A program made the position numbers and the translations under genes. Below, in pieces: positions 17,064 to 27,306 of a stretch of DNA of 45,299 bases. This DNA is from a virus, in IMG/VR virus record IMGVR_UViG_3300020433_000013, positions 1-45,299 of that record. One strand, given 5' to 3'. The first letter of the stretch is position 1; each line of letters opens with the position of its first letter. The notes under the pieces were generated by a model. It worked only from the letters and a program-made list of their open reading frames with translations. It made no database searches and had not been told where the DNA came from.

Positions 17064-20000
17064 TTAAAAAACTTTTATTTGTACTGCATATGTATAACTA
17101 TTACTAAAATCATCACTATTAACAATTGATTGAAGTTCTGGTGTTAATTGAAGTTCTGCCGGGGTACGCCTTGCATTATTTTTAATTTTTCTTCTTAAAC
17201 CATCTTTAGATATTCTAACTGAAAATATATCAAAAAACGCCTCTGTGGTTATTGTACTTAAAAAGTCAATATTTGAGATATCTTTATCGATATTTTTAAA
17301 ATATTCAATACTATGAATATTTTTTTCTATAATTTCATGTTTATTTAATATCCTAGCATATCCATTTTCTTCTGTTAAATAATTTAATACTTGTCCATGG
17401 TTTTCACCAAATACTTTATAAAACTCTTCTGAATTAAAACTATTAATTATTTCAAAGGTATCTTCTGACAATATATTGTCAAAATCTATATTTAGTCTAT
17501 TAATTTTATTATCATCAAAAATACTATTATAAGATTCGTTTAAATATTTTACGCTATTAGAATATAGTCTTCCTGTAACTATTTTATCTCGATTTACACG
17601 TGAATTCGTTAAAGTAACATCATATCCTAAAGTTGTTCTTTTTTGGTTAACTCTTCTTAATAGTTCTGCGGCAATTTCTCTCGCCAATTCATTTGTAATT
17701 ACTTTATATTTATTAATAAAATCTTTGCTGTTAATATCATAAAAACCAAGCGAAGTCATTGAATTAAAATTCGTATATCTACTTATTGCGTTTGCATCTG
17801 CTGGAGTCAAGTTAGTAAACATAGGAGTATATAAAAATTCGTAAGGAAAAAATTCTATTTCTGGCGCTTTATGATTTATCGGATAAACTTTAATACATAA
17901 TATCGAAGAATTGTTTAAACTATTCGCAAGACTGTAAGGGATACCAAATCTTAAAATATCAATTTTATCAAAAAATTCAACAGATGTATTATCACCTGCT
18001 AAAAAGTATTCCATTCCAGCCATTGCTAAATTTCTTTTATCTTTTTCAATCAAAACTTCATTATTAAAAATATTAACATCATTCAGAGTAGATGTAGAAT
18101 TTGCTCTAAAAAATCTATTTATCAAGTTGTTCTTTTTAATATTATAAAAAGCTTTTTCTTGCATTTTTTTTGACATTTTACAAGATTTTAACTCGTTCGC
18201 AAATAAATTAGAAAAATTAATGTTTTCAATTTCTAATATTTTTTCGCTTTCTTCGTTTATCATTTTAGAAATTTCATTTTTTTCTTTACTACTTAATATT
18301 AAGTTTGCTTTATTTTCTTCAAAGTTTGAAATATAAGCATAAACCAAGTCATTACTTATTGATTCAAGATAATCTGATTTATTTAATAAATAAGTCATAT
18401 TAAAATAGTCTATGAATTCTTTACTTTTAAAATATTCGTTATTAACTCTTGGGTTGGTTGCACCATTAGATTTTATATCATAATTTTTTCTAATACTTTT
18501 AGCACTAGACAAAGTTGTGTCAAATAAATTTTTAAAACCTTTAATATAATTTTGTCTAACAGAGTTATCCCAAAAAATATCACGAATATCATCAATATCA
18601 GCAACCCTTATTTCATTTGGAATATTCTTATAAAAAGAAAGCTCATTAACAGATTCAAAAAATCTTTTATATATTTCTATAAAAGTTAAACAAATATTGT
18701 AAATAGAATCTATTTGTGTTTCATTATTACTAATAAATTCTTTTGGTGTAATATCTTGAATTTCATCGTCAGTAAACAAATAATGAACCATTGAAGCTAC
18801 TAAATTTGAAAGTTTGCTTAAAAATGTTTTTTCGTTGTTTATTAAATCTATTGTCAAATCTCTATCAAAAGAAATTGTCTCTAATAATCTATAATATAAA
18901 TTACCAGGAATTCTATTATATAAGTCATCATCTGAAATTTCAGAATCTTGACCTTCTTCTTTTTTGACTATGCTTCTAGTTGTTAACATAGGTCCTGTAG
19001 AAAGCAAATCATTTTCATCTAAAAAAGAAAAATTTATTTCAGAATCTAAATCTTCACTTAATACAATATAGTTCAAACCTACATTTAAACTGTTATTTTT
19101 AATATTTTCTTTACTAAAAAGCGACTGATTACTTATATTGTTTTCGTTTCCTGTATGTAAATATACATCATAATTGTATGTATTTGTTCTAAAAATATTT
19201 GCAATTGATTTTTTAAGTCCTACCATTCTAAGACCAGTTGGTTCTGGTCCAATATTTAAAGCATTAAAATTCATTTTAGATGTATGTTGATAAAAAGGAA
19301 ATAAATAATTTTTAACTTCTCCACCAGAAGTTGCAATAAAGCCAAGATCTCTTTTAGCTCTTTTCGGGATTTTTCTTTGACGATCACCGGTTAATCTACC
19401 GTTACCTCCAATTACTTTATTACCATTAGGTACACGTCCTCGAAAATGATTTTTACTTAGATTTAAAGCAGCATCATCAATAGTTCTTAATGTATAAGTT
19501 TTTTGTCTTGCTATGTTTTCTAAAGAAAAAATACTATTTAGATATTCTTCATAAAGTCCTGATGATTCTTTATTTAATTCATTAAAAAAAGCTTTAGGAA
19601 AGCTAGCATTCACAGTATTATCTTGATTATATATTTTTTCTTTTAATACAAAAAGAAAAAACATCTTAAAATTATCTTTATTCGTTAAAGAATCTGACAA
19701 AAGTTTTTCAAAAGCAATTTCTTTTTTATTTGCGAATATAAAATCTTCGTTATATTCTTTAATATAATGAGCAGTCTGCTCTAATAAATATGTTAACAAA
19801 TTACTAGAATTTTTTAAAAAACTATCTGGATAATATTCACTCATAAATTCTTTAAAGTCAGTTTCACTAGTAAAAGTTTCCAAGTTTTGAATTTCTTCTT
19901 CAGAAAATTCATTAATATTACTATTAATATTTTTTATTTTATCATTTGTATTTTTAACAAAAGAATTAATCTCAAAAAAATTATCCCCTTTTTGATAAAG

Positions 20001-22964
20001 AAAAGGACTTTCTTCTAAAGAAAATAATTTAGAATTAACTTCATTATCTGCATGAACAACCGAATATGCACTATTAACAGTAGAATTATTAGCAACAAGT
20101 TGTGCCCTATCTGAAAAGTCTTTTAAAAAATTTAAATAATTATTATTTCTAAATTTATATGATTTAAGTTTATAAAGATTTCTTTTTAACTTAAAACTTT
20201 CTCCAATCCAAGCATATAAATCATTACCAAAAGTTGAACTTTCTTTATATTTAGCAAAATTAATTTGATTTGATTGATTATATTTTTCTCTAGAACTAGA
20301 AGATGAAATTACTCTGTGATAAAACTCTTCAGATTCAGATGTTAATGATGAACCTGAATCTTTTAGGAATTTCTCTTTTATAACATCACTATTAAAATCA
20401 TATATACTGTTTGTATTCTGTACTATAAAATAAGGCAAATATTTGCGGGATTTAATTGTAGGTACATCAACATCTTCAGGAAGAACACTACCTCTGAAGC
20501 TTAAAGATGTTAAAGATGATGCAACTGCTCTTTCACTATACGCACCAAAACCTATAACATTAGGATTTACTGAAGTCATATTTCTTTGGCTACTTCTATT
20601 TCTAAGATTATTAGAATTTATATTACTTAAAACTACTCTATCGTTTGTTTGCCATATTCTATCACTATAAAACCATAAAGCATCTTCAAATGCCGGACCT
20701 TCAAAGTCGCCCCTAGGATTTTGTCCCCACAAATAAGAAACTCTTTTTTCTTCCTTTAAATCACTCCATTTTTTTAATCTGTATCTCAAAAAGTTAAGTG
20801 TAATAGCACTCACTTCCTCGTCTTCTTTACTTACTGCATCTTCATTATAGGGAAATGCAAGACATTCTGTAATATACAAATCAGTATCATAAGCACCTAA
20901 AGCTCTTCTATCGCCGCTTATATTTTCATCATTTTTAAAGCCTTCGTCAATAATCAAACTACTATTTTCATCATCACCTGTTTGATTAGAAAAAAGAGAA
21001 AAATAAGTTAAAGTAGGTGCATTAAGAAATTTAATTCTGTTTGTATCGTTTTCGCTATAATTTGTAATACTATTTTCAGCGTCAAAATAAATTAAAGTCT
21101 TAACATTTTCTGGAAGTCGACTTCTTGCAATATCAGGTGTAAAGTTTAAAACAAAAGCATCAATTTCTAGGATATTATTTCTATATGAAAAATAATCTGA
21201 TAAATTTTCTCCAAATAAATTTCTAAATTTTCTATTAAACATTAACGAAGAATTTTCGTTTATTTCTTCTTGAATTTGATTTTCACTAAAGTTACTTAGA
21301 AATTTTGTATAAAATTCATTTTGATCGTATACAAATCTTTCTGGTATTGAACTTTCAATTATAGGGTTTCTAAAGTCATCAGCTAAAACACTTTCAAAAT
21401 GTAAAATGCTCGTATCGTTTTTCTTAAGAAGACTAACTTTTTTAAAGTGCTGAAATTTTATTCTTTTTTGGTCTTCTAAGTATATACTTTCATTTTTATA
21501 AACTGAATTTTCTTTAAATGAAAATTTATTTGCATTTAATTTAATTTCATTTGTATTTAGTTTATTAGTAAAAATAGGTGAAGTAAAATTTTGTCCTGAT
21601 GGTCTTGGTTCATTATTAAACAAGTCATAGTCAGATATTAAAGAAAAAGCAGAAATTCTTTTAAGAAAAGAATTGCTTTCAATACTATCATAAATAGAAA
21701 AATTAAGATCGTCTTCTTTTGAATAATTCTGATCAGTAAAACTTCCGTCGTGTATATTTTTTAAAGATAAACTACTGTTTATTAAAGCTTTACTTATTAA
21801 AATGTTAGAATCTAATATTCCTGAATTTGTAAAGAAAATATCGTAATTTCCTTCTAATTCACTAGAATCTTGCATTTTATAATAGTTCACTAAAACATCT
21901 TTTAACCTATCGTACCTATTGTCATCTGTTGGTTCTTCTTCTGAAAAATTATTGATTTGTAAAAATTTTTGTCCTCTATGCGATATGATTATTTTTTCGT
22001 TTGAAGAATAAATTTCTTTTTCTTTTTCAAATATTGCATTACTAATTTTGCCAAAATATCTTGTATTTTCCATATTATCAGCATAATCAATTGTTTGATT
22101 TGCAAAATTTGAATCTTTTGATGATTTTTCCATGATTTTGTAAAAAGAATTAAACTTTTTTAAATAGTCTCTTTCAAAAGATATATTTTTTTTAAGCATT
22201 TGTAAATAATTGTTTTGATTTTCTTGATTGTTGAAAAATCTTTTGTTGATATTTGTAATCTTTCCTTCTAGATGTGATTTTTTTAATAAAAACAATTGTT
22301 CAGGATCGATAAACGGTCCATTAGATAATATTACTCTAGGTCCTATGATAGTAGATTCTGGCTGAGATTGTATTTTATATGATTCATGACTTAAAAGCGA
22401 AAGACTGTTATCATCAATTTTATTTACATTTTTTTTTAAAGATAAAGAATTAGTAATTTCTTGTAAGGCTGCATTTTGATGTGTTAAACTAAGAGTCGCT
22501 CTTAGATTATAATACTCAAAAAGTTCACTCTCGTTTTCTGCTTCACCATAATCATCCTCAAAAAGAGCTTTTACTCTTAAAACAAATTCTGATCTTGCCC
22601 TATGACTAATATCAGTATAACCTTCATCTTGCGCTTCTCTTTGAGCTGTATCTAATGGATTTGATGCTTCTCGAGCTTCTTCAATAACTGGGTTTTGGTC
22701 GATGGAAATACCTGAATCAGGACCTAGGGCAACTTCAATACTAAATGAATCATCTTCATCTTCATCTTCATCTTCATCTGAACGTGCTGTAGCCTGCGCT
22801 GGTGGTGGCTTATCTTCATCTTCAGCCTCATTACCCGATATTAAAGACCTATTATCTCCATCATCATCAGCTTGATCATATGTTACAACTATTTGATTCG
22901 GATCAGCGTTTTCGGGTTTCGGTGTCCGTCTACTATCATTTATTCCATTTATTCCAAATGCCAT
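17064..22964 (-). CDS. Giant virion protein of unknown function (1966 aa)
   Basis: This is the longest gene in the window at 1966 residues. The first ~170 residues differ in composition from the rest: Pro, Asp, Glu and Ala-rich, with an acidic run of alternating D/E around residue 65 and segments such as GNEAEDEDKPPPAQATARS, so probably disordered. The remainder is Asn, Ser, Lys, Phe and Glu-rich, mostly alternating helix and strand. A basic patch around residues 1180-1210 includes GNGRLTGDRQRKIPKRAKRD. I recognise no enzyme motif, signal peptide or transmembrane helix. Length and position among baseplate and fibre genes point to a tail-associated structural protein, perhaps a large baseplate or tape-like connector. 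A classical tape measure would be expected to show long coiled coils, and these are not dominant here. Confidence 0.8.
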   Translation of the reverse strand: MAFGINGINDSRRTPKPENADPNQIVVTYDQADDDGDNRSLISGNEAEDEDKPPPAQATARSDEDEDEDEDDSFSIEVALGPDSGISIDQNPVIEEAREASNPLDTAQREAQDEGYTDISHRARSEFVLRVKALFEDDYGEAENESELFEYYNLRATLSLTHQNAALQEITNSLSLKKNVNKIDDNSLSLLSHESYKIQSQPESTIIGPRVILSNGPFIDPEQLFLLKKSHLEGKITNINKRFFNNQENQNNYLQMLKKNISFERDYLKKFNSFYKIMEKSSKDSNFANQTIDYADNMENTRYFGKISNAIFEKEKEIYSSNEKIIISHRGQKFLQINNFSEEEPTDDNRYDRLKDVLVNYYKMQDSSELEGNYDIFFTNSGILDSNILISKALINSSLSLKNIHDGSFTDQNYSKEDDLNFSIYDSIESNSFLKRISAFSLISDYDLFNNEPRPSGQNFTSPIFTNKLNTNEIKLNANKFSFKENSVYKNESIYLEDQKRIKFQHFKKVSLLKKNDTSILHFESVLADDFRNPIIESSIPERFVYDQNEFYTKFLSNFSENQIQEEINENSSLMFNRKFRNLFGENLSDYFSYRNNILEIDAFVLNFTPDIARSRLPENVKTLIYFDAENSITNYSENDTNRIKFLNAPTLTYFSLFSNQTGDDENSSLIIDEGFKNDENISGDRRALGAYDTDLYITECLAFPYNEDAVSKEDEEVSAITLNFLRYRLKKWSDLKEEKRVSYLWGQNPRGDFEGPAFEDALWFYSDRIWQTNDRVVLSNINSNNLRNRSSQRNMTSVNPNVIGFGAYSERAVASSLTSLSFRGSVLPEDVDVPTIKSRKYLPYFIVQNTNSIYDFNSDVIKEKFLKDSGSSLTSESEEFYHRVISSSSSREKYNQSNQINFAKYKESSTFGNDLYAWIGESFKLKRNLYKLKSYKFRNNNYLNFLKDFSDRAQLVANNSTVNSAYSVVHADNEVNSKLFSLEESPFLYQKGDNFFEINSFVKNTNDKIKNINSNINEFSEEEIQNLETFTSETDFKEFMSEYYPDSFLKNSSNLLTYLLEQTAHYIKEYNEDFIFANKKEIAFEKLLSDSLTNKDNFKMFFLFVLKEKIYNQDNTVNASFPKAFFNELNKESSGLYEEYLNSIFSLENIARQKTYTLRTIDDAALNLSKNHFRGRVPNGNKVIGGNGRLTGDRQRKIPKRAKRDLGFIATSGGEVKNYLFPFYQHTSKMNFNALNIGPEPTGLRMVGLKKSIANIFRTNTYNYDVYLHTGNENNISNQSLFSKENIKNNSLNVGLNYIVLSEDLDSEINFSFLDENDLLSTGPMLTTRSIVKKEEGQDSEISDDDLYNRIPGNLYYRLLETISFDRDLTIDLINNEKTFLSKLSNLVASMVHYLFTDDEIQDITPKEFISNNETQIDSIYNICLTFIEIYKRFFESVNELSFYKNIPNEIRVADIDDIRDIFWDNSVRQNYIKGFKNLFDTTLSSAKSIRKNYDIKSNGATNPRVNNEYFKSKEFIDYFNMTYLLNKSDYLESISNDLVYAYISNFEENKANLILSSKEKNEISKMINEESEKILEIENINFSNLFANELKSCKMSKKMQEKAFYNIKKNNLINRFFRANSTSTLNDVNIFNNEVLIEKDKRNLAMAGMEYFLAGDNTSVEFFDKIDILRFGIPYSLANSLNNSSILCIKVYPINHKAPEIEFFPYEFLYTPMFTNLTPADANAISRYTNFNSMTSLGFYDINSKDFINKYKVITNELAREIAAELLRRVNQKRTTLGYDVTLTNSRVNRDKIVTGRLYSNSVKYLNESYNSIFDDNKINRLNIDFDNILSEDTFEIINSFNSEEFYKVFGENHGQVLNYLTEENGYARILNKHEIIEKNIHSIEYFKNIDKDISNIDFLSTITTEAFFDIFSVRISKDGLRRKIKNNARRTPAELQLTPELQSIVNSDDFSNSYTYAVQIKVF
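22754..22777 (-). repeat. Hexanucleotide microsatellite coding Asp-Glu repeats
   Basis: Four perfect tandem copies of cttcat on the plus strand encode alternating Asp-Glu near residue 65 of the 1966-residue protein. Units of six keep frame, so copy number could vary between isolates without breaking the gene. The surrounding N-terminus is also acidic and Pro-rich. Confidence 0.85.
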
Positions 22965-22978
22965 ATATATTCTTCACT

Positions 22979-25900
22979 TTATTTATTAAACATTAATATT
23001 ATATTAGGATTATATAACTTGTTATTATTTATATCGATTGATAAATTACTTTTATCTATATTACTACCTTTATTACTTATACTAGAATTTTTTAAAGGAA
23101 CATTTAAATTTGCTGCATAAAAATATTTCTCTCCATTCGAGTGAACAACTTCAATAACAATCCTGTTATAAAGAGACTTTAATATCAGATTGTTATTTTT
23201 AGCCCATATATATTTAGCTTTGTTATAATATCTTTCATTGAAATTTAATGTTTTTTTAAATTTTTTATCAATTAGCAGATTTTGATTTTCAATTTTAAAT
23301 TCATAACTTCTAATTATGTCAATGAATTCAATATCAACAAGTATACCCTGATTATTTACATTTAGCTCTGTCATTTCTCTTCTGCTTATTCTTGATGTAT
23401 GATTATAAAAAGAATAAACAAAACAGCTGTATACGTCTAAAGATCTAAAAGAATTTGATTTTATTGTATTAGAAAATGCACTATTATTATTTAAATTAAT
23501 TTTATAAATAAAATTTTCATTCTTTCTTTTCTTTAATACATTAAAAGACGATGATTTATAATTAAAAAATGCATTCAATTCAATGTTATCTATATTTAAA
23601 TTGTCAAAATTAAAGTCTGTAATGTAATTTAAAGAATTTGATGATTTTATTTTTCTCGTAGATGATGTAGTTGGCGTATTTCTTATAGTTGTAATTGGTG
23701 TTCTACCTGTAGATAATGTTGATGCTATACCTGTAGATGTAGTTGATGCTCTATTTAAAGATGTAGTTGATGCTCTACCTGTAGATGTAATTGGATTTAC
23801 AGCTGTACCAGATCTTTCTATTGGTATTAAAGATCTATTATTAATTGACAAAGGTCTATTATTAATAGATTCGGCAAATCCGCTTAACGTATTTTCTTTT
23901 TTAATTTTTTTATTAGGAGAACGTAAACGTATATTTGATGCTCTTGTTCTATTACTATTAAAATCAAAATCAAAAATTGTTCTTTGTGTCGAAGTTATTT
24001 CACTTATACTCTGAATAGTTGTACTTTCTACTATATTTGAATTAAAAAGAAGAGATCCAAATTGATTAAGAATGCTTGTTCTCTGTGAAGATGTATTAAA
24101 CCAATTATTTTCAGCCTTATTAATAATATAATGATACTGATCAGGTCTTAAACTTATTAAAGTTTCACAAATATTTTCTTTTAAATCTTCAGTAATATTT
24201 TGCCCGATACTATTTAAAATACCATTATTTAATATAAAAAATTTAATTTCAATTTCTAAAGAAGAGCTTGCTGGAAAATTGTTAAACTCTTCTTGCAAAG
24301 ATATCTGTTTAAAATCATTTAAACTTTCAAGTCTAGACATGTGTTTATTAATAGATCCTAAAAAACTTCTAATGGGCGAAGTCTGGAATACATTTATACA
24401 CACAATCGTATTATTTTCTATTCTACTAATATATACCTGATCTTCTATTGAATCACTATTTACCTGTATATCAAATTCATTTTGTATAATTTCTCTATTA
24501 ATTGGTGTATTTATCTTAAATTGTAAAGATATATTATTATTGCTGTTGTTTACTATAATATTGAAAGCGTTTCGATTTAAATCTTTTTGTACATCTATTA
24601 TATTATTTCTTCTAGTAGCAGCAATATCTCTAAGGCTTAAAGATGTATTATTTATAGCATTTATTCGTGTATTTCTATCAGATGAATTATCTTCTTCGTT
24701 TTCTATTCTTATAGGAGCATCGCTATAGACTTCAATATCGTCAATTTTTATTATTATGCTTTCTTGACTTCCAGATTTTTCTAAATATAACGTTGAAGTG
24801 TTGTTATTTTTAAAAACAGAATTAACATAAAATCCATTTTCAGTTAAAGAGTTTCTTATTGTATTGATACTATTTGTTTCTGTTAAGTTATCATCTAAAA
24901 AAAGTTTATTAAAAAACTGGCTATTTCCTTCAGGATTTAGAAATTTCATTACCGAATTGTCTTTAACAACGTTTAAACTATAATTTTTATAATCAAATTT
25001 TTGTATTTCTAGCTTTAAAACATCTTCACTAAGATCATTAAGAACAATAGAAGTTTGAATTTTTTGTAAAAATGTTCTTCTAATTATATCTTCTTTATAG
25101 TACAATAAAACTGTATTGTAATATGCCATAAAATTTGATTTTCTAACTACAATGTCTTTTGTGTAAGAAAAGTTTTCGTATGAAATAGTTAGTTCAATAT
25201 TTTTAAAGTCATCATCAGATATCAAAAAGTCTTTAAATAAAGTTATTGAAAATTTATTATCAAAATAGTCAGAAACGTCTTGAGTTTCACTTCTTTCAGT
25301 CTCTTCCAAGAAAACTATTTCTGATAAGTTTCTTGAAAAAGTAGAATTCAAATCTTCAACGGCAGGACCAATTATTTCTTGATTAGTAATATCACTTGCA
25401 TCAATTAAAGGAATACTCAATATACTATGAAAAGTTACTTCATCATTTTCATTACTAAAATATCTTAATGTTATTTGAAAATCAATATAACCATTATTTT
25501 GGGATTGAGATATTGGATGTCGAGCAAAATCTAAAAAGTTTAAATAATTTATTATTGGATACGGTCCTGATAGTATTTCTCTACTACTATTAAAATTTAA
25601 ATTTCTAAATTCAATATCTATTGAACCACCTACTTTATCAATAAATGCTTCCTTAATAATATCAATCTCGCCCCTATAAAAATTCTCAATATTTAATCTT
25701 GTGTATTGATCTATTCTCTCTTTACCTTCCGGAGCAGATATTATTTTATATTCAACTATATTGTTTAAGCTATCTAAAACATATAAAATAAAATAGTGTT
25801 TATAGTATTCATCATTATTTGTATTTTTACTTAGATTTGTATTTATTGTTGAAAGTCTTAGACTTATTAGAAAATCTTCATTTGATTCTCCACTATTTTG

Positions 25901-26284
25901 ATTAGGAAAAATAGTTAAAGAATCTTGATCTTGAGTATTTGGGTTATCTTTTTGCAATAAGTTAGTTGTAATATTTTTTGAAAAAACTTTTTTTATAAAA
26001 TCTGGAGTAGAAAAACTTCCAATTTCGTCTTTATCAATATTATTATCATTTCCTACTATACCTATTCCTCTATTAAGATTAAAAGGAAAATTATTATAGT
26101 TTAACGTATCACTTTCAGATTCATTATTTACACCATTAAATTCGCTAGGAAGAACAACTAATTTTAAATATCTAACATTGTTACTCAATGCATTTTCAAC
26201 ATCTATTGTAACAGGAAAATATAAATAGTTTTCATCTACTCTTATTTCATTTGGGTTTGCTTCTTGTATTATGTTTCTATTCAT
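22979..26284 (-). CDS. Large virion protein with octapeptide-repeat linker
   Basis: A 1101-residue protein starting MNRNIIQEANPNEIRVDENY. The N-terminal ~800 residues are Asn/Ile/Ser-rich and beta-prone. Residues 832-879 are six tandem octapeptides of Thr/Ser with Gly/Asn-Arg-Ala/Thr-Ser/Pro endings, such as ITSTGRAS, TTSLNRAS and TTSTGIAS. The last ~200 residues form a separate module (FKKTLNFNERYYNKAKYIWA). A Thr/Ser repeat of this sort is typical of a flexible linker in a fibre or decoration protein. No catalytic motif, signal peptide or membrane helix is seen. The start overlaps the stop of the 334-residue gene by four bases and no ribosome site is evident, so translational coupling is likely. 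Function unknown. Confidence 0.8.
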   Translation of the reverse strand: MNRNIIQEANPNEIRVDENYLYFPVTIDVENALSNNVRYLKLVVLPSEFNGVNNESESDTLNYNNFPFNLNRGIGIVGNDNNIDKDEIGSFSTPDFIKKVFSKNITTNLLQKDNPNTQDQDSLTIFPNQNSGESNEDFLISLRLSTINTNLSKNTNNDEYYKHYFILYVLDSLNNIVEYKIISAPEGKERIDQYTRLNIENFYRGEIDIIKEAFIDKVGGSIDIEFRNLNFNSSREILSGPYPIINYLNFLDFARHPISQSQNNGYIDFQITLRYFSNENDEVTFHSILSIPLIDASDITNQEIIGPAVEDLNSTFSRNLSEIVFLEETERSETQDVSDYFDNKFSITLFKDFLISDDDFKNIELTISYENFSYTKDIVVRKSNFMAYYNTVLLYYKEDIIRRTFLQKIQTSIVLNDLSEDVLKLEIQKFDYKNYSLNVVKDNSVMKFLNPEGNSQFFNKLFLDDNLTETNSINTIRNSLTENGFYVNSVFKNNNTSTLYLEKSGSQESIIIKIDDIEVYSDAPIRIENEEDNSSDRNTRINAINNTSLSLRDIAATRRNNIIDVQKDLNRNAFNIIVNNSNNNISLQFKINTPINREIIQNEFDIQVNSDSIEDQVYISRIENNTIVCINVFQTSPIRSFLGSINKHMSRLESLNDFKQISLQEEFNNFPASSSLEIEIKFFILNNGILNSIGQNITEDLKENICETLISLRPDQYHYIINKAENNWFNTSSQRTSILNQFGSLLFNSNIVESTTIQSISEITSTQRTIFDFDFNSNRTRASNIRLRSPNKKIKKENTLSGFAESINNRPLSINNRSLIPIERSGTAVNPITSTGRASTTSLNRASTTSTGIASTLSTGRTPITTIRNTPTTSSTRKIKSSNSLNYITDFNFDNLNIDNIELNAFFNYKSSSFNVLKKRKNENFIYKINLNNNSAFSNTIKSNSFRSLDVYSCFVYSFYNHTSRISRREMTELNVNNQGILVDIEFIDIIRSYEFKIENQNLLIDKKFKKTLNFNERYYNKAKYIWAKNNNLILKSLYNRIVIEVVHSNGEKYFYAANLNVPLKNSSISNKGSNIDKSNLSIDINNNKLYNPNIILMFNK
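23648..23791 (-). repeat. Six 24-nt tandem repeats encoding Thr/Ser octapeptides
   Basis: Six consecutive 24-base units, the first four clearly alike and the last two degenerate, encode ITSTGRAS, TTSLNRAS, TTSTGIAS, TLSTGRTP, ITTIRNTP and TTSSTRKI at residues 832-879. On the plus strand the shared core is gatgtagttgatgct. Units are whole codons, so expansion or contraction would preserve frame. Confidence 0.85.
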
Positions 26285-27285
26285 TGTTTAATAACCATTG
26301 TAAACATATTTAAAAATACGTAATCTCTATTTATTTCAAAATAAAGCGTTCTGTTTTCTCTATTAAATCTTTCCGTTTCGCTAACTGATCTTATAATTTT
26401 TCCAATTAAATAAACAACTTTTTGCTCTTGTCTTTTATTATCAATAAACTCACCAAGATTTACAAAAGCTAACTTTTCAAGATTATTGTTTTTAATTTCA
26501 TGAAGTTCAAACAAATAATTATCAAGCTCTTTTGCAGCATCTTGCTGAAATGTATATTCTAATTTAAATATCTTATTATCTTTTTCTAAGGAATTAAGTA
26601 CTTCATTAATAATAGATTCTCTATCTTGAAATTCAGATATTTTAAGAGATTCAATTTCTAAGTTTTTAAATATAAACTCTAAATTATTCACAATATCTTC
26701 AGTCACTAAATCAACAGACACACCGTTTTTATTAATAGGTACGAGCTTCTGGTTTTTAACAAAGCGACTAAATCTTTGATCTTTATTTATTTTTGGAAGA
26801 TTATGAACATGCTCTACAATAAATTTTACTGTAGGATATTCAAGTATAAACTCATTGCTTTTAAAATCATAAACAGACTTTTTATTTACTATATCAAAAA
26901 ATATTTCATCTTTATTAGTTTTATTATTAATTAACTTATTGTCTAGAATAAGTTGCGATTTTAAATTATCAGAAAGAGTATTTTTTGCTAAACCTACCGG
27001 ATATAAAGTAGTAAGCCTATCACTGTATTTAAGTCTATCACCTAAAATAATTTCTGGATTTATAACCTCGCCTCCTGAAATTGGTGCTTCAAAGGGCAAG
27101 TAATTATTAAAAGAATCAGAAATATAATAATCATTATCATTGTTTAATTTAGAACTATATACTATAGATCGATCAGAAAAAGTAAAATACTCAAAATTTA
27201 AAGATCCCTTGGAAAGCTTTTCTCTTCCAAACTCTGTGAGCTTGTAATCAATAAGTCTTCTTTTTTTATCAATAAATCCTGCCAT
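26281..27285 (-). CDS. Conserved virion structural protein (LTxxGRExL family)
   Basis: A 334-residue protein beginning MAGFIDKKRRLIDYKLTEFG, followed by REKLSKGSLNFEYFTFSDRS. I recognise this N-terminal pattern (KK-x-ID-x-LT-x-x-GR-x-x-LS-x-G, then an F/Y and D-rich strand) from structural proteins of large T4-like phages. It also resembles the start of the 246-residue protein at 14627-15367. The rest is Lys/Asn/Ile-rich with no known motif. It has an AAAGGCGGA ribosome site before the ATG and overlaps the following 1101-residue gene by four bases. The role is unassigned; the repeated use of this N-terminus in one cluster suggests a docking domain. Confidence 0.78.
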   Translation of the reverse strand: MAGFIDKKRRLIDYKLTEFGREKLSKGSLNFEYFTFSDRSIVYSSKLNNDNDYYISDSFNNYLPFEAPISGGEVINPEIILGDRLKYSDRLTTLYPVGLAKNTLSDNLKSQLILDNKLINNKTNKDEIFFDIVNKKSVYDFKSNEFILEYPTVKFIVEHVHNLPKINKDQRFSRFVKNQKLVPINKNGVSVDLVTEDIVNNLEFIFKNLEIESLKISEFQDRESIINEVLNSLEKDNKIFKLEYTFQQDAAKELDNYLFELHEIKNNNLEKLAFVNLGEFIDNKRQEQKVVYLIGKIIRSVSETERFNRENRTLYFEINRDYVFLNMFTMVIKQ

Positions 27286-27306
27286 TTTATTCCGCCTTTA
27301 GTTTTA

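Noticed and set aside
17064-22964. Tape measure protein call for the 1966-residue gene
   Set aside because: Length fits, but there are no dominant long coiled coils or hydrophobic transmembrane stretches, and the position among fibre-like genes does not favour it.
23648-23791. CRISPR-like array from the 24-base periodic units
   Set aside because: Units are directly adjacent with no unique spacers and lie in frame inside a structural gene, so they are a coding tandem repeat.
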